A stretch of DNA of 64,000 bases. It comes from Dolomedes plantarius (lineage: Eukaryota; Arthropoda; Arachnida; Araneae; Dolomedidae). The notes under the pieces are model-generated. The model did no database searches. It was not told where the DNA came from and worked only from the letters and a program-made list of their open reading frames with translations. Where the stretch lies: NCBI GenBank assembly GCA_907164885.2, contig OU015496.1, positions 187,139,281-187,203,280 on the forward strand. Direction: 5' to 3'. Positions 32,501 to 46,100 of the stretch are shown here, one piece after another (within the stretch, counting starts at the first letter, position 1; the number at the start of each line of letters is the position of its first letter). A program made the position numbers and the translations under genes.

Positions 32501-34330
32501 TTACACCCTAGGTATGTAACAGTTTTAGTCCTGTAGTTGAAAATAGCTATAACGCCTTTCATCCAACTCCTTTATTTTATGATTTTTGTAATATGGAATT
32601 TAACATGTGACATGGCTTCTTAACCTCGTTTTCTATGGTTAAGACCCCCGGGAATTCTGGCAGACATCTTAGTTCTATAGACTTATCTTTGATATAGTAG
32701 AAATATTTACAATTGTGTTTCTATAGCTTTACGGAGTTTTCCAGCAAATTTTATTATGAAACGCAGAATTAAAATCGGAGAAATTGTTCATATCTTGTAT
32801 ACAATAATAGTCTTTAATAATGTCATCGTTACAGTAATTATAACTGTTTTATATATGTTCTTTAAGGAATATTGAATAATGTCAACTTTTTTTTAATGGA
32901 ATTTTTGCGAGTTGGGCCTAAGGTGACTGGCATATTTATTAACAAAGCCTCGACTTACTGTTTAAATTAGGGGCCGGCCAGACCTCGAATTTTCGGCCCT
33001 TGTAGATGTTTTGTATTTTCGTGCATTTTCTCAGAGATTACTGTGTGATAACACAGTTTTACGAAAAAATCATTTTAATATCTGCAGAATCACTGTATAC
33101 CTCTAACATATTATAGAGTTTTGATTCAGAAGATAATATTGTTTACTTTAAAAATGTGAACCCCGCTGCAATTTCGTCTTTATCTTTGGTTTAGTATTGT
33201 ATTTAAGAGGCCGAGCTTACCATATGTTGTCAGTGGTGCAGAAAACCCCATTATAAAGCTTCTCAAGGAACAGAAGGAAACGTCCTTGTGTCGTGGTAAT
33301 GTTCTTAACGGATGGTATATGACCTTTCCACGGGCGTGGAAAAGTTTGTGAAATTAGAATTGAGTCTGTAATGCTTGGCATTCAGTGTTAAATGACGCGT
33401 ATGTCAAGTCCTTGAATATTGACGCACGCGAAATTTTCCAGACAAGCGTCAAAGTGCGGAATATCTGTAGTAAATTGCGGCTCTTGTTCCATTATGAGTG
33501 TGATACTGCTTACTGAATGTTACGTTTATATTTTATAGTTTTTATGTGGTTCTCTATATAATTTGTAGGTTACTATTTCTGCATAGTGTGTTTAACTTGC
33601 GTGTGTGCTTGGCACATTACGCGCGTATTTTATTGGAGTTTCTGTAAAGCGAATTTCCGTCAGGAGACCTATATTTGTCCTTTTTTTGCAGTGTCCTAGG
33701 GTCAAATCGGTCAACTGATATCTGAAGCAAAAGAAGCATTGCGCATTCCCCAGTAACGTGTGTTCGTGTATTTCATTCGATATTCAAACTGCTGAGGTGT
33801 GATATCGATGATTTTCAACCGTCGGCCATCAATCTATTATGTACAAAGATGTGCGCATCAAATCGCTGTTTCATTAACCTTATTCAAATGAAGAATTTCT
33901 GGTGGAACGTAAATTTTTGAATTTCGAAATAAAAAGGAAGAATATTAAATGTATTTGGTTTGCTTATGAATATTAGACCCTAAATGTGAAAGTTTTTGCT
34001 TCCGCAAACTTCAGTTTCCAAATTCTGTTAATATTCGTAAGCTATCCGGTTAATGATCACATAAAGAACTTTAAGAGACAAATTTTTTTAATATGCTATA
34101 AACAAATCTGTCATCGATTAAATTTTTTGGTCATCCCAATGTCAATGGATTTTTTCCACCGTATCATTATCTATCTATTTAGAAAAACGAGCGCAGCTTT
34201 TACAGACAATTTTTAGAAAAGTGAACTGGGTTTGTTGTATTTACCAGCAAGTGGTTATGAAACAATACTTTCAAATTAAGCCATAAGAAAAGTAGGGAAT
34301 TCAGAGTTACATGATGAAGAACTGCAGTAG

Positions 34331-34974
34331 AAAAATCTGCTGGAACTGTTATCCATCCTTGTCAGCTAAAAGAACTATATGCAGTTATCGTAATTTATTT
34401 AGAAAAATTTGCAGGAACTGTTATCCATCCTTGTCAGCTAAAAGAACTATATGCAGTTATCGTAATTTATTTAGAAAAATCTGCAGGAACTGTTATCCAT
34501 CCTTGTCAGCTAAAAGAACTATATGCAGTTATCGTAATTTATTTAGAAAAATCTGCAGGAACTGTTATCCATCCTTGTCAGCTAAAAGAACTTTATGCAG
34601 TTATCGTAATTTATTTAGAAAAATTTGCAGGAACTGTTATCCATCCTTGTCAGCTAAAAGAACTATATGCAGTTATCGTAATTTATTTAGAAAAATCTGC
34701 AGGAACTGTTATCCATCCTTGTCAGCTAAAAGAACTATATGCAGTTATCGTAATTTATTTAGAAAAATCTGCAGGAACTGTTATCCATCCTTGTCAGCTA
34801 AAAGAACTTTATGCAGTTATCGTAATTTATTTAGAAAAATTTGCAGGAACTGTTATCTATCCTTGTCAGCTAAAAGAACTATATGCAGTTATCGTAATTT
34901 ATTTAGAAAAATCTGCAGGAACTGTTATCCATCCTTGTCAGCTAAAAGAACTATATGCAGTTATCGTAATTTAT
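34331..34974 (+). repeat. 72-bp tandem array, nine units, with a three-unit higher-order period
   Basis: Units start AAAAATYTGCAGGAACTG at 34331, 34403 and every 72 bases to 34907. Variants cycle: units 2, 5 and 8 carry ATTTGC; units 3, 6 and 9 ATCTGC; units 4 and 7 ATCTGC plus AACTTTATG. This is a 216-bp higher-order period. Because 72 is a multiple of three the array stays open in one frame (a repeated 24-residue unit with SLSAKRTICSYRNLF), but nothing suggests a real protein. Confidence 0.95.
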
Positions 34975-35733
34975 GTTCTTTTAAATTAATCTTCGGGTAA
35001 CTTTCGTACATAAATATTATATTTTGCCAGAACAGTGATAAGAAATATTGTCTTGTTTGCAAGTTTTTGCTCTTAAGGAATTCTCGCTCTCCCTTTTCAA
35101 TATGGCTGCTCATCTTTTGGTTTTTCGTAAATTTAAAATTTAAAATTCATGTTTTAACTTTCGAAGTATTCATCACCCTTTCTCGTCTTTATGAGTGGAA
35201 TCATTGAAAGGAAGACACCCATTCAGCCAGTTGCAGTATTTTATTCTGGTATCCTTTCTACTACATATTGTTTCTTACTTGCCACAACACAAGAATGTGT
35301 ATGTGGGAGGAAATGCTTGGATACATTTCTCCACACCCAGAAATCGCGCTTCCGTAACATACCTCGGGACTTATCTTTTTGTTCGAGTTCCGACTCCGTT
35401 TCGACATTTCAGCCGTGAAATAGCATCTTTATGACCACATGCCTTTTCATATGCGCTTCCAGCCATAAAACTATTGAATTTTTTCTGGACGCTTTAAGTT
35501 TCTTTCACCGTTGCGAGGACCCTTTTCACCTGTAAAATTACAGATCGGACAACGGGGTTACAGAACTTAGTGTTAGGTGTGTGTGTGGTTTTTTTTTTTT
35601 TTTATATTTATTTTTATTATTATTATAACCACTGTGAATATATACTACTGTCAGCTGAAGTATTTCAGTTGGATGACAAACGAATGTTTCCAGGGCCTCT
35701 TGTTGCTTTCTCGCGTCAAGCATTAGTATTAAC

Positions 35734-36153
35734 CATAGGCGTAGCGTGCTTCTTTCTTTCTTTGGGAAGAGGGGGGGGGGGCACGAATTGAACTCATTTA
35801 GGGTCCTCCTCAGCGCATTGACTGCTGGACAGTCCTTAAAATATGAAATTTTATTTTTTTTTTTGAAATGAATAACAATAGAATTGATGTATGAGTAGTA
35901 TTGAAAAGTTATACTATGAGAAAAATGAATGTAATATAAATAAAATGAGAAAAATATATATAGCATCGAATTTTTGCTATGGATCATATCATTGTTAAAA
36001 ACTATGTTAGGGCTAAAGACATAATCGGTATCTTCAGTTTCACAGTTTGAAAAAGCGGGTAAAAACCAACTTGCTTAAAAGTTTTCTACAATTTTCCGAT
36101 CTTAACTGAACTTCTATTAACGTTTTAATTTATTTCAAGTAAAGTTGGGGGCA
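35734..36153 (-). mobile_element. hAT-type MITE, family D, inverted and truncated
   Basis: Starts CATAGGCGTAGCGTGCTTCT and runs antiparallel to the copy at 23882-24348 (shared blocks AACTGAACTTCTATTAA, GACATAATCGG). It breaks off at about 36153 before the other terminus. Confidence 0.75.
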
Positions 36154-36159
36154 TAAAGT

Positions 36160-36930
36160 TGAGCAAAATTTTGCTTTTCCTTCCATTTTAGACACCAATC
36201 GAATACACTGTTGATGTGTCACTCATATCCTCACACGAAAGTGACAGTCTGTATTTCAAGCTTTTTTTTTAAAAAAATTTTTTTTATTATAAATACCTGT
36301 AATTTCTTACCAAAATATTAAATAGTCGAAATATTTTATGTAGGAATAATGAAAAAGTGACATCATATACTTAAAATATATATGTAAAGAAAACGTTATA
36401 TGTAAATGTATACAAATATGTAAATGCAAAAATGAAACAAATATGTAAATGAAGTTTACACTTTCTGTATTATATGACATATATAATTGTTCAGAAAGGT
36501 CTTTCAAAGCCTGATGAAAAGGTGTGATGAAAATTTAGGTTATTATTATTTGCTTTTAAGTTGCTAGTAAAACATGCCTAGACTACAAGCCTGAAGGAAC
36601 TGTTTTCAAATAAGGAAAGGTCTGAAATTTGTGCATTTTCAAAAGTATTTAAATTGAAATTTTTCCCTGCAAGTTCACTAAGGAAAGTAGCCATTTTTAA
36701 TATATCACAGAAAGATTGTTTTATGTATAAAGAGTTTAAAATTTACAGTTTTATTTTAAACAATTTTGAGCTCCCTGATTAGGTCAATAGTGGAAAAATT
36801 AATATTAACAAACATTTAATTCATTATATTTATGGTTTATGTATAGTTATTCTTTAACCTGTTGTCTTTTTATTACAAAATTGAATTCCTGTGGTTTTTC
36901 TGTAGTTTTTGCTTAATATCCTATTTTATT
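36160..36930. other. AT-rich sequence before exon 1 of the Coracle homologue
   Basis: Probably intron 1 of the transcript. It ends in the acceptor at 36934. No other signal seen. Confidence 0.4.
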
Positions 36931-36934
36931 GCAG

Positions 36935-37138
36935 TTGATTTAAAGTATGGCTGAAGAGAAAGAGGCAGAAGAGCAGAAATCCACATCGGATGACAAAAAG
37001 AATGCTCAAGAGACTGAAACAAATTCATCCAACAGCTCACCCAAGGGTAAAGGAGGCGTTTCCACCCCTGGAAAGAATAAATCAGGGCTCTGCCGTGTGC
37101 GGCTTTTAGATGGTTCTGATTATGAGACAGAAGTAGAT
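36935..37138 (+). CDS. cora: Coracle homologue exon 1 (5'UTR tail plus residues 1-64)
   Basis: The acceptor TTGCAG ends at 36934. Twelve bases of 5'UTR precede ATG at 36947. The head of the protein is acidic and Ser/Lys-rich (starts [18 protein letters not shown]) and leads into the first strand of FERM F1. The donor is GAT|GTAAGC at 37139, phase 0. An in-frame TAA at 36941 supports this start. Confidence 0.9.
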
Positions 37139-40100
37139 GTAAGCCCACTCTTCATTCATATTTTCATTCTATACATATAGTTAAAAGCAATATTCTGTAA
37201 AATATGTGATAGACAAACACCAATTAAATGGGAAAAGATTACTTTATATAGATTTTTTTTTGCTTTAAGTATACCTGTCCTAATACACATGTGCCCAGGC
37301 ATAGAAAATTGATAAACATAAGTTAAATTGTCTTTTAAGTTTTATCTTTGAGGTTTATTCAATTTAGTTAGGTTGGAAAACATCTGTATAGTAGCTGTTA
37401 TGCTTCATTTCAGTTATAAAAGCAGTCCAAAATATTTCCATTACTCTTATTTTTATTAAATAAAAATCAACAAGTCAATAAAGAAATAAATTTTACTGAT
37501 TTAATGAATTATTTTTTTTAAAGAAAAAAAAGGTGTAACTTTAGATGGTTTTCTGTATGTTTTATTATGAAACCTGATTAATTTACTGTAATTTCTGGTG
37601 CTTTATAATTTTAAGTGATATATTTCACATGCTTTATTTAGAGACGAGCGAAAGGTGGGGAAATGTTTGACAGAATTTGTGAGTCTCTGAATATTATGGA
37701 AAAAGATTATTTTGGAATCACTTTTCGTGACCATGAAGATGCTAGAGTAAGTTTATTTTTCATTCATTTTATATTTTATGGTGAAATGTTTGGTTATTTT
37801 TTCATCACAAATTTATTATTTAAAAGTAACCTTTATTTTTATTTTATTTTTTTCTTTTACAGAATTGGCTGAATTTTGATAAAAGGATAAGCAAACAAAT
37901 CAAAAGTAAGCTAGTTCTTTTAATGAGAAAAAAAAATTAAACTTTTAAATATTTTTGCTTACTGTAATAAGACCACTAAAGCAAAAAATATTTAAAAGTT
38001 TAAGTTTATTTTTAAAATATTTATCTAGATGTATCAGTTATAAATTTTAATTACCTGTTTAATTTAGTTTACACTTCTATAAACTAATATGGTAAAAAAG
38101 GATAGTTTATTATTTTGATCTGAAATGTATCCTCTAGCCATTTTCCTTTAAAGTGTTATTCACTTTTAAGGAATTAAAATACATATTTTCACTTCCTCTC
38201 ATATGTATGTATCTAACATAATGTAATGTAATCTAATGTATGTATATATAGTTGTTCATTCTGAAATGTTATGAACTTTTATTATTTCTAAGTGCATTTC
38301 TGAAAAATATGTATTTTTATGTCCTATGAAGTTTTTCTTTAAAGAAGCGGAATAATTTTTTGTGTTATCAGTAGTTTATATGTAGAAAATATGGACTAAT
38401 AATTCAATAGTTACTGGTTTAGTTAAAGGCTGCATATATAAGTGACTAGTAAAGTGTTTTTAATTTTTAAAAAAGACCAAAAAAACACTAAGTTTTTAGT
38501 AAAATCTTGAGTATGGTCATTTTAAAATTAGGAAAATACAGCTCTTCTAGTCTCCTTCATGTAGTAACTTGATTGTAATCTAAGTTTAGCACTTTACAAA
38601 CAGACTGAATTTTTAATTTACAGAACTTTTTTTTTGTATTTTCTGGCAAAAACCAACAGTTTTTCTCTATTTTTTGTATTACTGTAGATGCTCCATGGGT
38701 ATTTTCTTTCGAAGTTAAATTTTATCCTCCTGATCCTGCTCAACTTCAAGAAGACATCACTAGGTGAGTTTTAATTATTGATTATAAGGGTGTTGTAGAA
38801 ACCAGAAAGAATGTATGTGTCAACAACACTCAATACATATCTTAATTGAATGTCATTTAGTTTTATATAATTTAAAGAAAGGATATTTCACAAAACAGTG
38901 AAAGAGAGTATGATGGTATGAAACTCACTGTAGACATGAGTATTTGTAGCTGGTCAGAATCAGTTGCACATATTGATCATTTTGACTGCTCTCATATTCC
39001 AAAAAATTACTGTAGAGCTCTAACCCAACTAACCAACCTTTCACTAGCTTGTAACATAATCATAAATTGATATTGAGAATTAACTGATTAAAAGAAAATA
39101 TATGTTTAGGAATTTAATCTCTCTGAAATTTTTAACTTTTATCAATATTAAAAAAGAAAAAAAATCTTTAGTTAGATTAAGGCTAAAAATATCCCGCCAT
39201 AATTACATTTAAGTTTCGCTTTATGGCTAGCATATTATCACTGAATTGTTTTTACTTCATAGTTTTTTTGTTCTTGCTGTTTGTTTGTTATTTCTTAACA
39301 TTTACAATTTTTTTACAGGTATCATTTATGTCTACAAATCAGGAATGATATTCTTTGTGGAAAGTGAGTCATTCTATTAGTTCTCTGATTGAAATATGTG
39401 TTTTGTCTTTTAAATGTATTATTTTGCTTCTGTATCTTCTTTCAATCTTTGGAAGTTCTCAGGATCTTTCTCAGACATTCCTCCTGTAGTACATGTTGGC
39501 ATTTTGGATAAACATACATATAGACATTTGTGTTTTCATTCCTTCTAAAATATACTTGTATATTTCTTGTAATCAATGTGTAGTATTTAATGTGATTATG
39601 TATTTATCATATGCAAAAATGAGCTTTATCCTGAAGGGGATGATAGTCAGTACAGTTTAGAATAAATTATAAGTAATTTAAAATAAACTGTACACAAATT
39701 TTTATTTAATTAACGTTGTTTCCAGCGCAGCAGGCTTTTTGTCTGTCACAACATTCACTCATTCACACTGTGAATTTGTTGGCTTCTTTATTATGGGAAC
39801 ACCATATAGGCACCATGTGAGCTAACATAGCTCTCTAATCTCAGCCTTGACCTCGGGCAAGCAGGAATTGAACCTACAACCTGGCCTTGAAGGCACTCAG
39901 AGAATACCCGATGGCCAAACCACTGTGCTATCTGGCCGACTTTTTTTAAATAAATTTTACTCTATATTTATAGATTTTATTGAAATGCTTTAGAATATCA
40001 ATACATATCACTATAGTTTGTCAAGTTTTGTGTTCAGTTCTTTTGGCTGTGTTTACATCTGCAGGTTTATTGGGATTTTATAGAATGTCCATAAAGCTTC

Positions 40101-43100
40101 ATTTTGAATTTAAATGTTTCATTTAATGTTAATGCACATAGAATAATTTTTTATTATTTCCATTGAAGTGTTATCTGAATTATAATTTGATTGTCAAAGA
40201 ATAGCCATAAGTAGTTGTAACAGTTTCACTGCTAGGAATATTTCTCCTAAGTATGTCCACAATGGACGGTCAATCAGTTTATTTCAGATTAAACTACAAA
40301 TAAAAATTAAGACAATAAAGTGCCAACATCATAAAAATGTACCCTTTTTATAACCTAAGAGATAGCCATGACATCTTGTTTGAGAATTTTTAGCATATAT
40401 ATGCTGCAAGAAGATATGTAATAAAACCTGTATAGAAGTGTCAACAAGTGGTTAAAGAGTAAAATAGGCAGGCTAAAAGTTTCTAAATCAAAATGAAAGT
40501 CAACAGAATTAATATTAAAAATAACATTTAATAAATATCGAATTTAGCTCTTTACTGTAAGAAGCATCTTTTCAAAGTGACAAAAATTTACTTAACGCGG
40601 GAATCTGATGTGGTGAAAATCAATGTGAATGCATGCTACACAGGAAGTGATCTAGAATCCTGCACTACAATTCACTACAGTAGTTGTCAGTAGAATTACC
40701 TTGGGCACAGTTTATTAAAAATAAAAAAAGTTAATATAATCGAAGAAGGAAAAGTCCTGAAGTACAGGAGACGATCAGACTGGAACACTGTATGATGAAC
40801 AAAGTTGAAAAACAGGACACTGTTCCTTTTAAATTTTAACTTTCTTTCCAACACTGATGATTATCCTAATATTGAAATTGTCAGTGAAATTTATCTCTTC
40901 CTGCAGAATTGGGTCTGTTTGAGTATTTAAGTTGAGGAAATCACAATGTAATGTTCACCGTGTCATTTTAATGAATTCGAATTATGTGACCCCGAATCCT
41001 TCCCTCTTACAAAGAATGTTTGAAGAACCTTCTGATGACAGATTTGTTTTAATATTTACATATTTCCTATTATCTCTCATGTAAAACTTAAAACTAGTTT
41101 AAGTAACCTGTACTGCAATGAATTTTATTAAATAATTGTCTTGATGTTTCATGCTTTTTCAGATTACCCTGTTCATTTGTTACACATGCATTGCTTGGCT
41201 CATATTTAGTACAGTCTGAGTTGGGAGATTATGACCCTGAGGAACATGGCAATAACTACCTTTCAGAGTTCCGATTTGCTCCCAATCAAACACCAGAGTT
41301 AGAAGAAAAAGTTGTTGAGCTTCATAAGCAGCATAAGTAAGTGAGAATTTTTTAAAATTTTAATATAAGTTTATGTGTACTTAATATTTACTTTGTTATA
41401 ATTTTAGAGATTTTAATTACTGAGTGTAAAATTGCCTTTGTTTTTATGTAGGAAAAGTTTTGGGAAATTAAATAATGTATTAAAAGCTCGTGGGGAAAAT
41501 CATCAAATTGAATAAAAATTGCAGCTGCTTAGCTCTCACCTTTAAATATTGGAAGTTGTGACTGCTGTGCTAAAATGTTGAAACCTCGCCACCATATGTT
41601 GGGTTGATGGGTTGTATGAGACTATATATTTTTTTTGTAGTATTTCATATAAAAGATACTGTACCCCCCCCCCCCCATTGTGAAATATATATTTAACGTA
41701 TGTGCTAAAATGGCATAAGCATAATAACTTTCAACCCTGACCAGGAAAATCTGCTTGGAGAACATCCAAGAATTGCAGTGGAGTCCTGATAATCCGAAAT
41801 GATTGGGACCAGACCCTTTTTGGATTAACAAATTTTTTGGATTAAGCAAAATCATTCTTAAAATAAACTTAAATTACATAATAATGTGTGATTACATAAA
41901 TATTACATATTACGTATGGTTACACAGTTTATTTTATAAGGTCTGTCTAAACATAACCAAATCTCGGGACGAAATGGATAAGAGAGCTGAACACTGCCTA
42001 GTACAGTACAGTAGAGTGTAAGTTGTTCTAACAATACAACATAGTGCTCGACAGTTGGAGAGGTGTGCCGGGTGGAGGAAGAGGTTTGATGTAGCGCTAC
42101 GCTATGTAGAGCAACACCCCAACGGACACCATTTTTCTGATGCATTGGCGTAATTTGGCTTCAAGGGAGAGGTATTCTTGTCCTCGACAAAAAAATGTAA
42201 CAGATTTTTTCAAACCAATGTAGTTCAGTAATAATTAGTTCACTACATTGTCTAACTTTGAATTTTTTTTGTAATTTTCAGAAATATACTTTATATTACT
42301 TAGTATCACTGTGGTCTTATTATAACCTTAGTTCTTTTTGACTTTTGGTTTTGGATTAAGCAGACTTTCGGATTACCGAAGTTCGGATTATCGGGACTCC
42401 ACTGTATTAACAAGTGACTTATTTATAAATAATAATATAAAAAAACTGAAATTTTAATTTGAAGTCTGCAAGAATTTTTTTTTGTATAGTATAGTAAAAG
42501 TCATAGGGTTTTTACATTTAAGGGTAGAATGCACACTGAATTGCTCATTAATTTCTCTTTCTTTTTTTTTCTTCAGAGGTCAAACACCAGCAGAAGCTGA
42601 ATTACATTACTTAGAAAATGCTAAGAAGTTAGCAATGTACGGTGTAGACTTACATCAAGCAAAGGATTCTGAAACAATTGACATAATGCTTGGTGTTTGT
42701 TCATCAGGTCTGCTTGTGTATAGGGACCGCTTAAGGATTAATAGATTTGCATGGCCCAAAATTCTCAAGATTTCATACAAAAGAAATAATTTTTATATAA
42801 AAATAAGGCCGGGTGAGGTAAGGAAATGCATTTATTCTTGTGCTTTTATAAATGTCTGATTATGCACACACATAGATATATCTTAATTATATTTGTTATA
42901 TTGTTCATGATTATAGTTTCTTTTCATTATGCATTTATTTTTTTTTATTAATCTGTGCTCTAGTAAAGTAGAATACAGATGTATTTTACTCTAATAAAAG
43001 TTGTAATTTTCAACTTAAGCATACAATAATATAAATGCAGAAAAAGATATAAAGGGAAGGTTTGCAGTTTTATTTTCTTTCTTGGTACTATGTCATTAAA

Positions 43101-46100
43101 GGATTATTTAAGATCAGTTGGTTGTCTAAAAAAGAGCTTGGAATAAAACTTTAGATAATTTTATTTTTAATTCCCATGACATTAATAGATCTAAACGTTT
43201 AAACGTCTACTTAAAACATTTAGTTTTGAGCATTATTTTTATGCTCTTTAATCTTTTTATACATATATGCATACACCATCAGTTTTCCTTTTTAAACATG
43301 ACAATTGATGTATCCTTAATGTTTTCAGTTTGAGCAGTTTGAGAGCACAATTGGATTCAAGCTGCAAAATCACAAAGCAGCCAAAAGGCTTTGGAAGGTT
43401 TGTGTGGAGCACCACACATTTTTCAGGTATGAAATTCATTTTACTTTGTTGATGCTTGTTCGTCTCTCTTTCAGCAGTATATTAGAATTGTCATGAAATA
43501 TCTTACTCTTGATGCAGATATAATTTAGTGCCTAAATCTGTATGTTTTACTTCAGAAAAAGAGAGTAATTTATAAAATGCAGTTAATTATAAAAAATAAA
43601 GTTTTGAAGGTTTGATATGAAATTTTTTAAGGCACATTTAATTATAGACCTTCTGTGACTTATGTTGAATTGACTCAGATAGTTTTTTTTAACAATTGTT
43701 TAATTTAACCTTTGTTGAAAAATAAGCTATTGCTGTGAGTTACCTCTGTGATGCCTCTGTGTTTGGATCATCATATTACTCACAAATAGACATTTGTGTT
43801 TTGTCTGTTATCTGAGTTGGCTTTTTAAACTAAGTATTGAAACCTTCAGGAGAGTAAAAAAAAACTTAATGACAGTCAAATATGAATACCTTTGTAGAAT
43901 AAGGTTTCTGCAATATTTGATAAATATTAAAATAGATATTTAGAAATAATTTTTTGACATTCAATTAAAAAGAGTGAAAATTTTAAATACAAATACAATA
44001 TCCAATATTTTATAGGGCTGTTGTTAATTTTTTTTAATTTAAAAGAAAGTTATTTTGCTTAATAAAGACAGAGCTTAACTTCTGATACTGATTGATATTT
44101 GTATGCTATCTATGCACAACCGATGGCAGGAGATTGGTTATTAACCATCATTTTGTGGTCCCTCATATTGTTGAAATAGTTTTGTGTGTATGACTAAATT
44201 GTCTCTCTTGATTGTCTGAGTTCTAATATCTTTAAATTTAGTTATCACGGCTTAATTTGGCAAATAACTTTTTGAGAAGAAAATGGAGAGCTATGAGAGT
44301 TTGCTTTTTTTAGACCATAAGTTCCTTGATACAGGTAATTAATGTAAACAGACTATTGATCTGTTTGTCATAAGGCGGCAACTGACTTGTAACATAACAT
44401 TGTAATGTGATGTAATGTAATGTATCACAAGCATTTTGTTGTCAGTACCCAAAAGTAAGCGACAAACTGAATAACTTAAGTCAAACATCATGTTCCTTTA
44501 GACTGTCCTTTTTTTTTCCCAATTAATCCCTTTGATTGTTACATTACAAGTCAGTGCAGGTCACATTGAACTTTTGAGCCATTTTACCTTTTGAGCCAAA
44601 CTTCAAAATGAGCATTCACAAAGAAACATGAGTACACATGTAACATAATACTCATGAGCATTACATTACAAATCAGTTGCTTACTAACTTGAATAGATCA
44701 TTGAATACTAGATTGGTAATTTTGATCCAGGTTTATTATAATACAAATATTAATTCACAGAGGGCTCGTGGCAGCCCAATGGTACAGCGCGCTGATTTTC
44801 AGTGCGAAGGTGCTCGAATCGAATCTTGGCATCACGCCATGAAAAATGCCTCTATTCGTGTCATATTAATTCACTTCATTAGTTGCTCTTTATCTACCAA
44901 GCAATATATGCTGAATAATAAATTAGGGAGATTATAATTTCATTTCTTTTTTATGCTTTTCAGATTAATGACTCCAGAGGCTCCCCCCAAACCCAAACTG
45001 TTTTTGCCAAGGTTTGGATCTCGCTTCCGATACTCTGGCCGAACGCAGTACCAAACCCGACAAGCAAGTGCGTTAATTGATCGACCTCCTCCTCACTTTG
45101 AAAGAACTTTGAGTAATAAGCGGTTTACCTCCCGAAGCATGGATGGTGGTATGTCCTTTTCTATATATGATATGACCTTCTAGGTTAACTTTCTGTGAAT
45201 TTTTAAGTGCTTCACATTTTGATGTGAAATTAAGAACAAAAAAAATATCATTGTGCTAAATGATGTAAATAAGGGTGTATATAGTGATAAAGATTTATAT
45301 TTTTTTTTCAGTTTTAAATTTTTAAAAAATTGTTGTAAATTGAAATAACTTCAATAAATATTTTTGGAAAGACATTGAAAATGGAGTGGCTTATTTCATC
45401 TTGTATTGAAATTTAGCATTCTTTCATACAAGCCTGTTAAAAATTTTAAGAAATAATTTAATGGAAAGGTATGAAGATGAGTAATTGATGTAGTCATAAT
45501 GAAAAATTTAATTATAATTTAAAAAAGTTCTTAAGTATATAGATATTTAATAAGGAATTGTATAAACAGCATCAAGAAAACAATATTGCTGAGATAGTAT
45601 TTAATATATATGAATTTAAACAGGATGTAGTAATACATTAGTATAATTTAAGAGAGACAGGGAATCAAACATCTAGAATCACTTTCTCTGATGAGTAAAA
45701 AAAGCAAAGTCTACAACACAAAAATAAGAAAGAAAATAAAAGACTCGGGTCAAATTCATATAGCATCTGTATGTCAACATCTATATTTCTGTTTATTTAA
45801 GTTTTCAAACTTTCTTAATAGACTATATTAATACTATTGAACCAGCAGGGGGAGATAAAGTTTCTGTCACTGAATAGAAATAGAAATAGAAATGTATGCC
45901 TTTGACTAGGAATGCTTTAATATACTTTTTGAAATCACTCTTTTAGCTGTGATAATCTATTCTTTGGCTCATTCTAACATTTTGTTATAGTAAAGAGAAG
46001 AAAAATCAGAGTAAATGTCAGATAATCAGCTAAATAATTACATTTCTTAAAATTCAAATTAGTGGACCTAACTGCTTTAATCTAGGATTTGCACAAAGAG

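Noticed and set aside
34331..34974. CRISPR-like array
   Set aside because: Units are contiguous near-identical 72-mers with no unique spacers, and the DNA is eukaryotic.
34311..35000. A 229-codon open frame with 24-residue repeats
   Set aside because: It exists only because the 72-bp DNA repeat is a multiple of three and lacks a stop in that frame. No known domain, no sign of selection on codons, and the array shows DNA-level higher-order structure.
35538..35987. Minus-strand open frame of 149 codons
   Set aside because: It lies across simple repeats and the truncated family D hAT MITE, with no recognisable domain.
44759..44864. Functional tRNA gene
   Set aside because: A and B box-like sequences and a partial anticodon arm are present, but no pairing acceptor stem. 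The flanking target duplication shows a SINE.
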